Shown here one piece after another: positions 6,208 to 7,104 of a stretch of 7,104 bases of DNA (its first letter is position 1; each line of letters opens with the position of its first letter). Origin of the DNA: Clostridia bacterium (GTDB taxonomy: Bacteria; Bacillota; Clostridia; Lachnospirales; CAG-274); assembly GCA_030536675.1 (NCBI GenBank), contig JAUNPM010000082.1, positions 1 to 7,104 on the forward strand. Direction: 5' to 3'. A program made the translations under genes and the position numbers. Below the pieces are notes generated by a model. The model was given only the letters and a program-made list of their open reading frames with translations, ran no database searches and was not told the DNA's origin.

Positions 6208-6843
6208 ATGACAGATATAAATAACGAACTGGCGGCAGCTCTTGCCCATGAGATCAAAAATCCCATTTCCGTAATTAAAGCAAATGTAGACTTTCTTAAG
6301 CTTTCATACGGCTCTAAGCACGGTAAATGCTTTAATATCATTGACAAAGAGCTTAGTAAATTAAGTACAATTATATCAGATTACACAACAATACTGAGTC
6401 CCGACATAACAGACGAAATTATATTTCCCGAAGATCTGATATATGATGTAACAGATGAATTTTCACTTATAAATGATAAAAGTATCGATTTTACATTTGA
6501 TATAGAGCCCGATATATCCATAAAAGGAGATTACAGGAAACTTTCAATACTTCTTTTTAACATTTACAAAAATTCAACAGAGGCTATAAGCGCATCGGGT
6601 GAAATTCATACAAAACTTTTCAATATTGACAATTCAACGGTAATTGAAATTGCAGACACAGGCTCCGGTATACCACATTATCTTGAAGATAAAATAGGCA
6701 CGCCTTTCCTTACAACAAAAGAAAACGGCAGCGGACTGGGACTTGTAATATGCCAAACCATTGTTAAAAACCACAATGGCACAATGAATATTGAAAACAC
6801 CGAAACAGGCTGTAAAACAACTTTAAAATTTTTTCACAATTGA
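6208..6843 (+). CDS. Soluble histidine kinase without a sensor domain
   Basis: 211 residues consisting only of the kinase core. The H-box begins almost at the N-terminus: LAHEIKNPISVIKANVDF with phospho-acceptor H14. Next come a dimerisation helix pair (to about 62), the N-box LLFNIYKNSTEAIS (N118, N122), the G1 box DTGSGIP (150-156), the F-box TPFLTT (165-170) and the G2 box GSGLGL (174-179). All ATP-binding and phospho-acceptor residues are intact, so it should be active. There is no membrane segment, PAS or HAMP domain. ATG 6208 lies ten bases after the LysM gene stop, and its ribosome site AGGTG (6196-6200) overlaps that stop codon, so the two are translated together. No response regulator lies in the window; orphan kinases in spore formers often feed Spo0A, which is a guess here. 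The missing sensor may be the LysM protein. Confidence 0.9.
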   Translation: MTDINNELAAALAHEIKNPISVIKANVDFLKLSYGSKHGKCFNIIDKELSKLSTIISDYTTILSPDITDEIIFPEDLIYDVTDEFSLINDKSIDFTFDIEPDISIKGDYRKLSILLFNIYKNSTEAISASGEIHTKLFNIDNSTVIEIADTGSGIPHYLEDKIGTPFLTTKENGSGLGLVICQTIVKNHNGTMNIENTETGCKTTLKFFHN

Positions 6844-6868
6844 TATTTTTCCCCTTTTAGGTTATACT
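6840..6868 (+). promoter_or_regulatory. Sigma-A promoter of ligA
   Basis: TTGATA (6840-6845, 5 of 6 matches), a 17-base spacer and TATACT (6863-6868, 5 of 6). The -35 box overlaps the TGA stop of the kinase gene. The start near 6875 gives a leader of about 30 bases. A TATAAT at 6876-6881 has no -35 partner and is less likely. No terminator separates the kinase from ligA, so read-through is also possible. Confidence 0.7.
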
Positions 6869-6904
6869 GTACTTATATAATTTTAAGAAAACGGAGAAAC
6901 TAAA

Positions 6905-7104
6905 ATGGACAGAATGAAAGAACTTATTAAAAAATTGAACAGTGCTTCAAAAGCATATTATCAAGAGGATAGAGAGATCATAAGCGACTTTGAATATGAT
7001 AGGCTTTATGACGAGCTTGTGTCGCTGGAGAATAAAACAGGAATAATTCTTTCATCAAGTCCCACCCAAAAAGTAGGACATCAGGTATTAAGCTCACTTA
7101 AAAA
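6905..7104 (+). CDS. ligA: NAD-dependent DNA ligase, N-terminal part
   Basis: The frame is open from ATG 6905 to the window end, giving 66 complete codons of a protein usually about 650-670 residues long. It covers the N-terminal Ia domain that binds the nicotinamide mononucleotide half of NAD+. Visible matches are LNSASKAYYQEDREIISDFEYDRLYDELV split over residues 11-39, with the Tyr pair and the D-x-E-Y-D core, and SSPTQKVG (51-58), the SPTxxVG motif of LigA. The enzyme seals nicks in replication and repair. The start has GGAG (6893-6896) eight bases upstream. The adenylation Lys (KxDG) lies beyond the window. Confidence 0.9.
   Translation, partial: MDRMKELIKKLNSASKAYYQEDREIISDFEYDRLYDELVSLENKTGIILSSSPTQKVGHQVLSSLK

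Overview
The window looks like chromosome of a low-GC, spore-forming member of the Clostridia, probably close to the Lachnospiraceae. The reasons are AT-rich DNA, strong GAGGTG/AAAGGGG-type ribosome sites, a YyaC (DUF1256) sporulation protein, a clostridial-type cyclophilin lipoprotein, and a gluconate 5-dehydrogenase of the type found in gut Firmicutes. The placement rests on recognition of protein families, not on a database search. There are no RNA genes, mobile elements, CRISPR arrays or broken genes.

Layout. (1) 1-374, plus strand: 3' end of a gluconate 5-dehydrogenase gene, followed by a bidirectional hairpin terminator at about 389-424. (2) 421-4175, minus strand: a compact four-gene operon read from a strong promoter at 4224-4252, in the order cyclophilin lipoprotein, Uup-type ABC-F ATPase, HD-domain phosphohydrolase, HAD phosphatase. 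Gaps are 1 to 20 bases and ribosome sites lie at or inside the ends of upstream genes. (3) 4308-4890/4892, minus strand: yyaC, with no clear terminator between it and the operon promoter. (4) 4893-5084: divergent intergenic region holding a sigma-A-like promoter for the plus strand. (5) 5085-6843, plus strand: a two-gene operon encoding a membrane LysM protein and a soluble histidine kinase. (6) 6905-7104, plus strand: 5' end of ligA with its own promoter overlapping the end of the kinase gene.

The most interesting part is the two-gene operon at 5085-6843. The LysM protein has an N-terminal domain that reads as a JAMM/MPN fold in which three ligand positions are replaced while the spacing, the conserved Ser, the PGF and the upstream Glu remain. 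It is followed by one membrane helix, an outside coiled coil, a Thr/Glu/Gln-rich linker and a terminal LysM. The next gene, 10 bases on, is a complete histidine-kinase core with no sensor or membrane part. Together they could form a split sensor that links cell-wall binding outside to a kinase inside. That is inference; the domain content and gene order are what the sequence shows.
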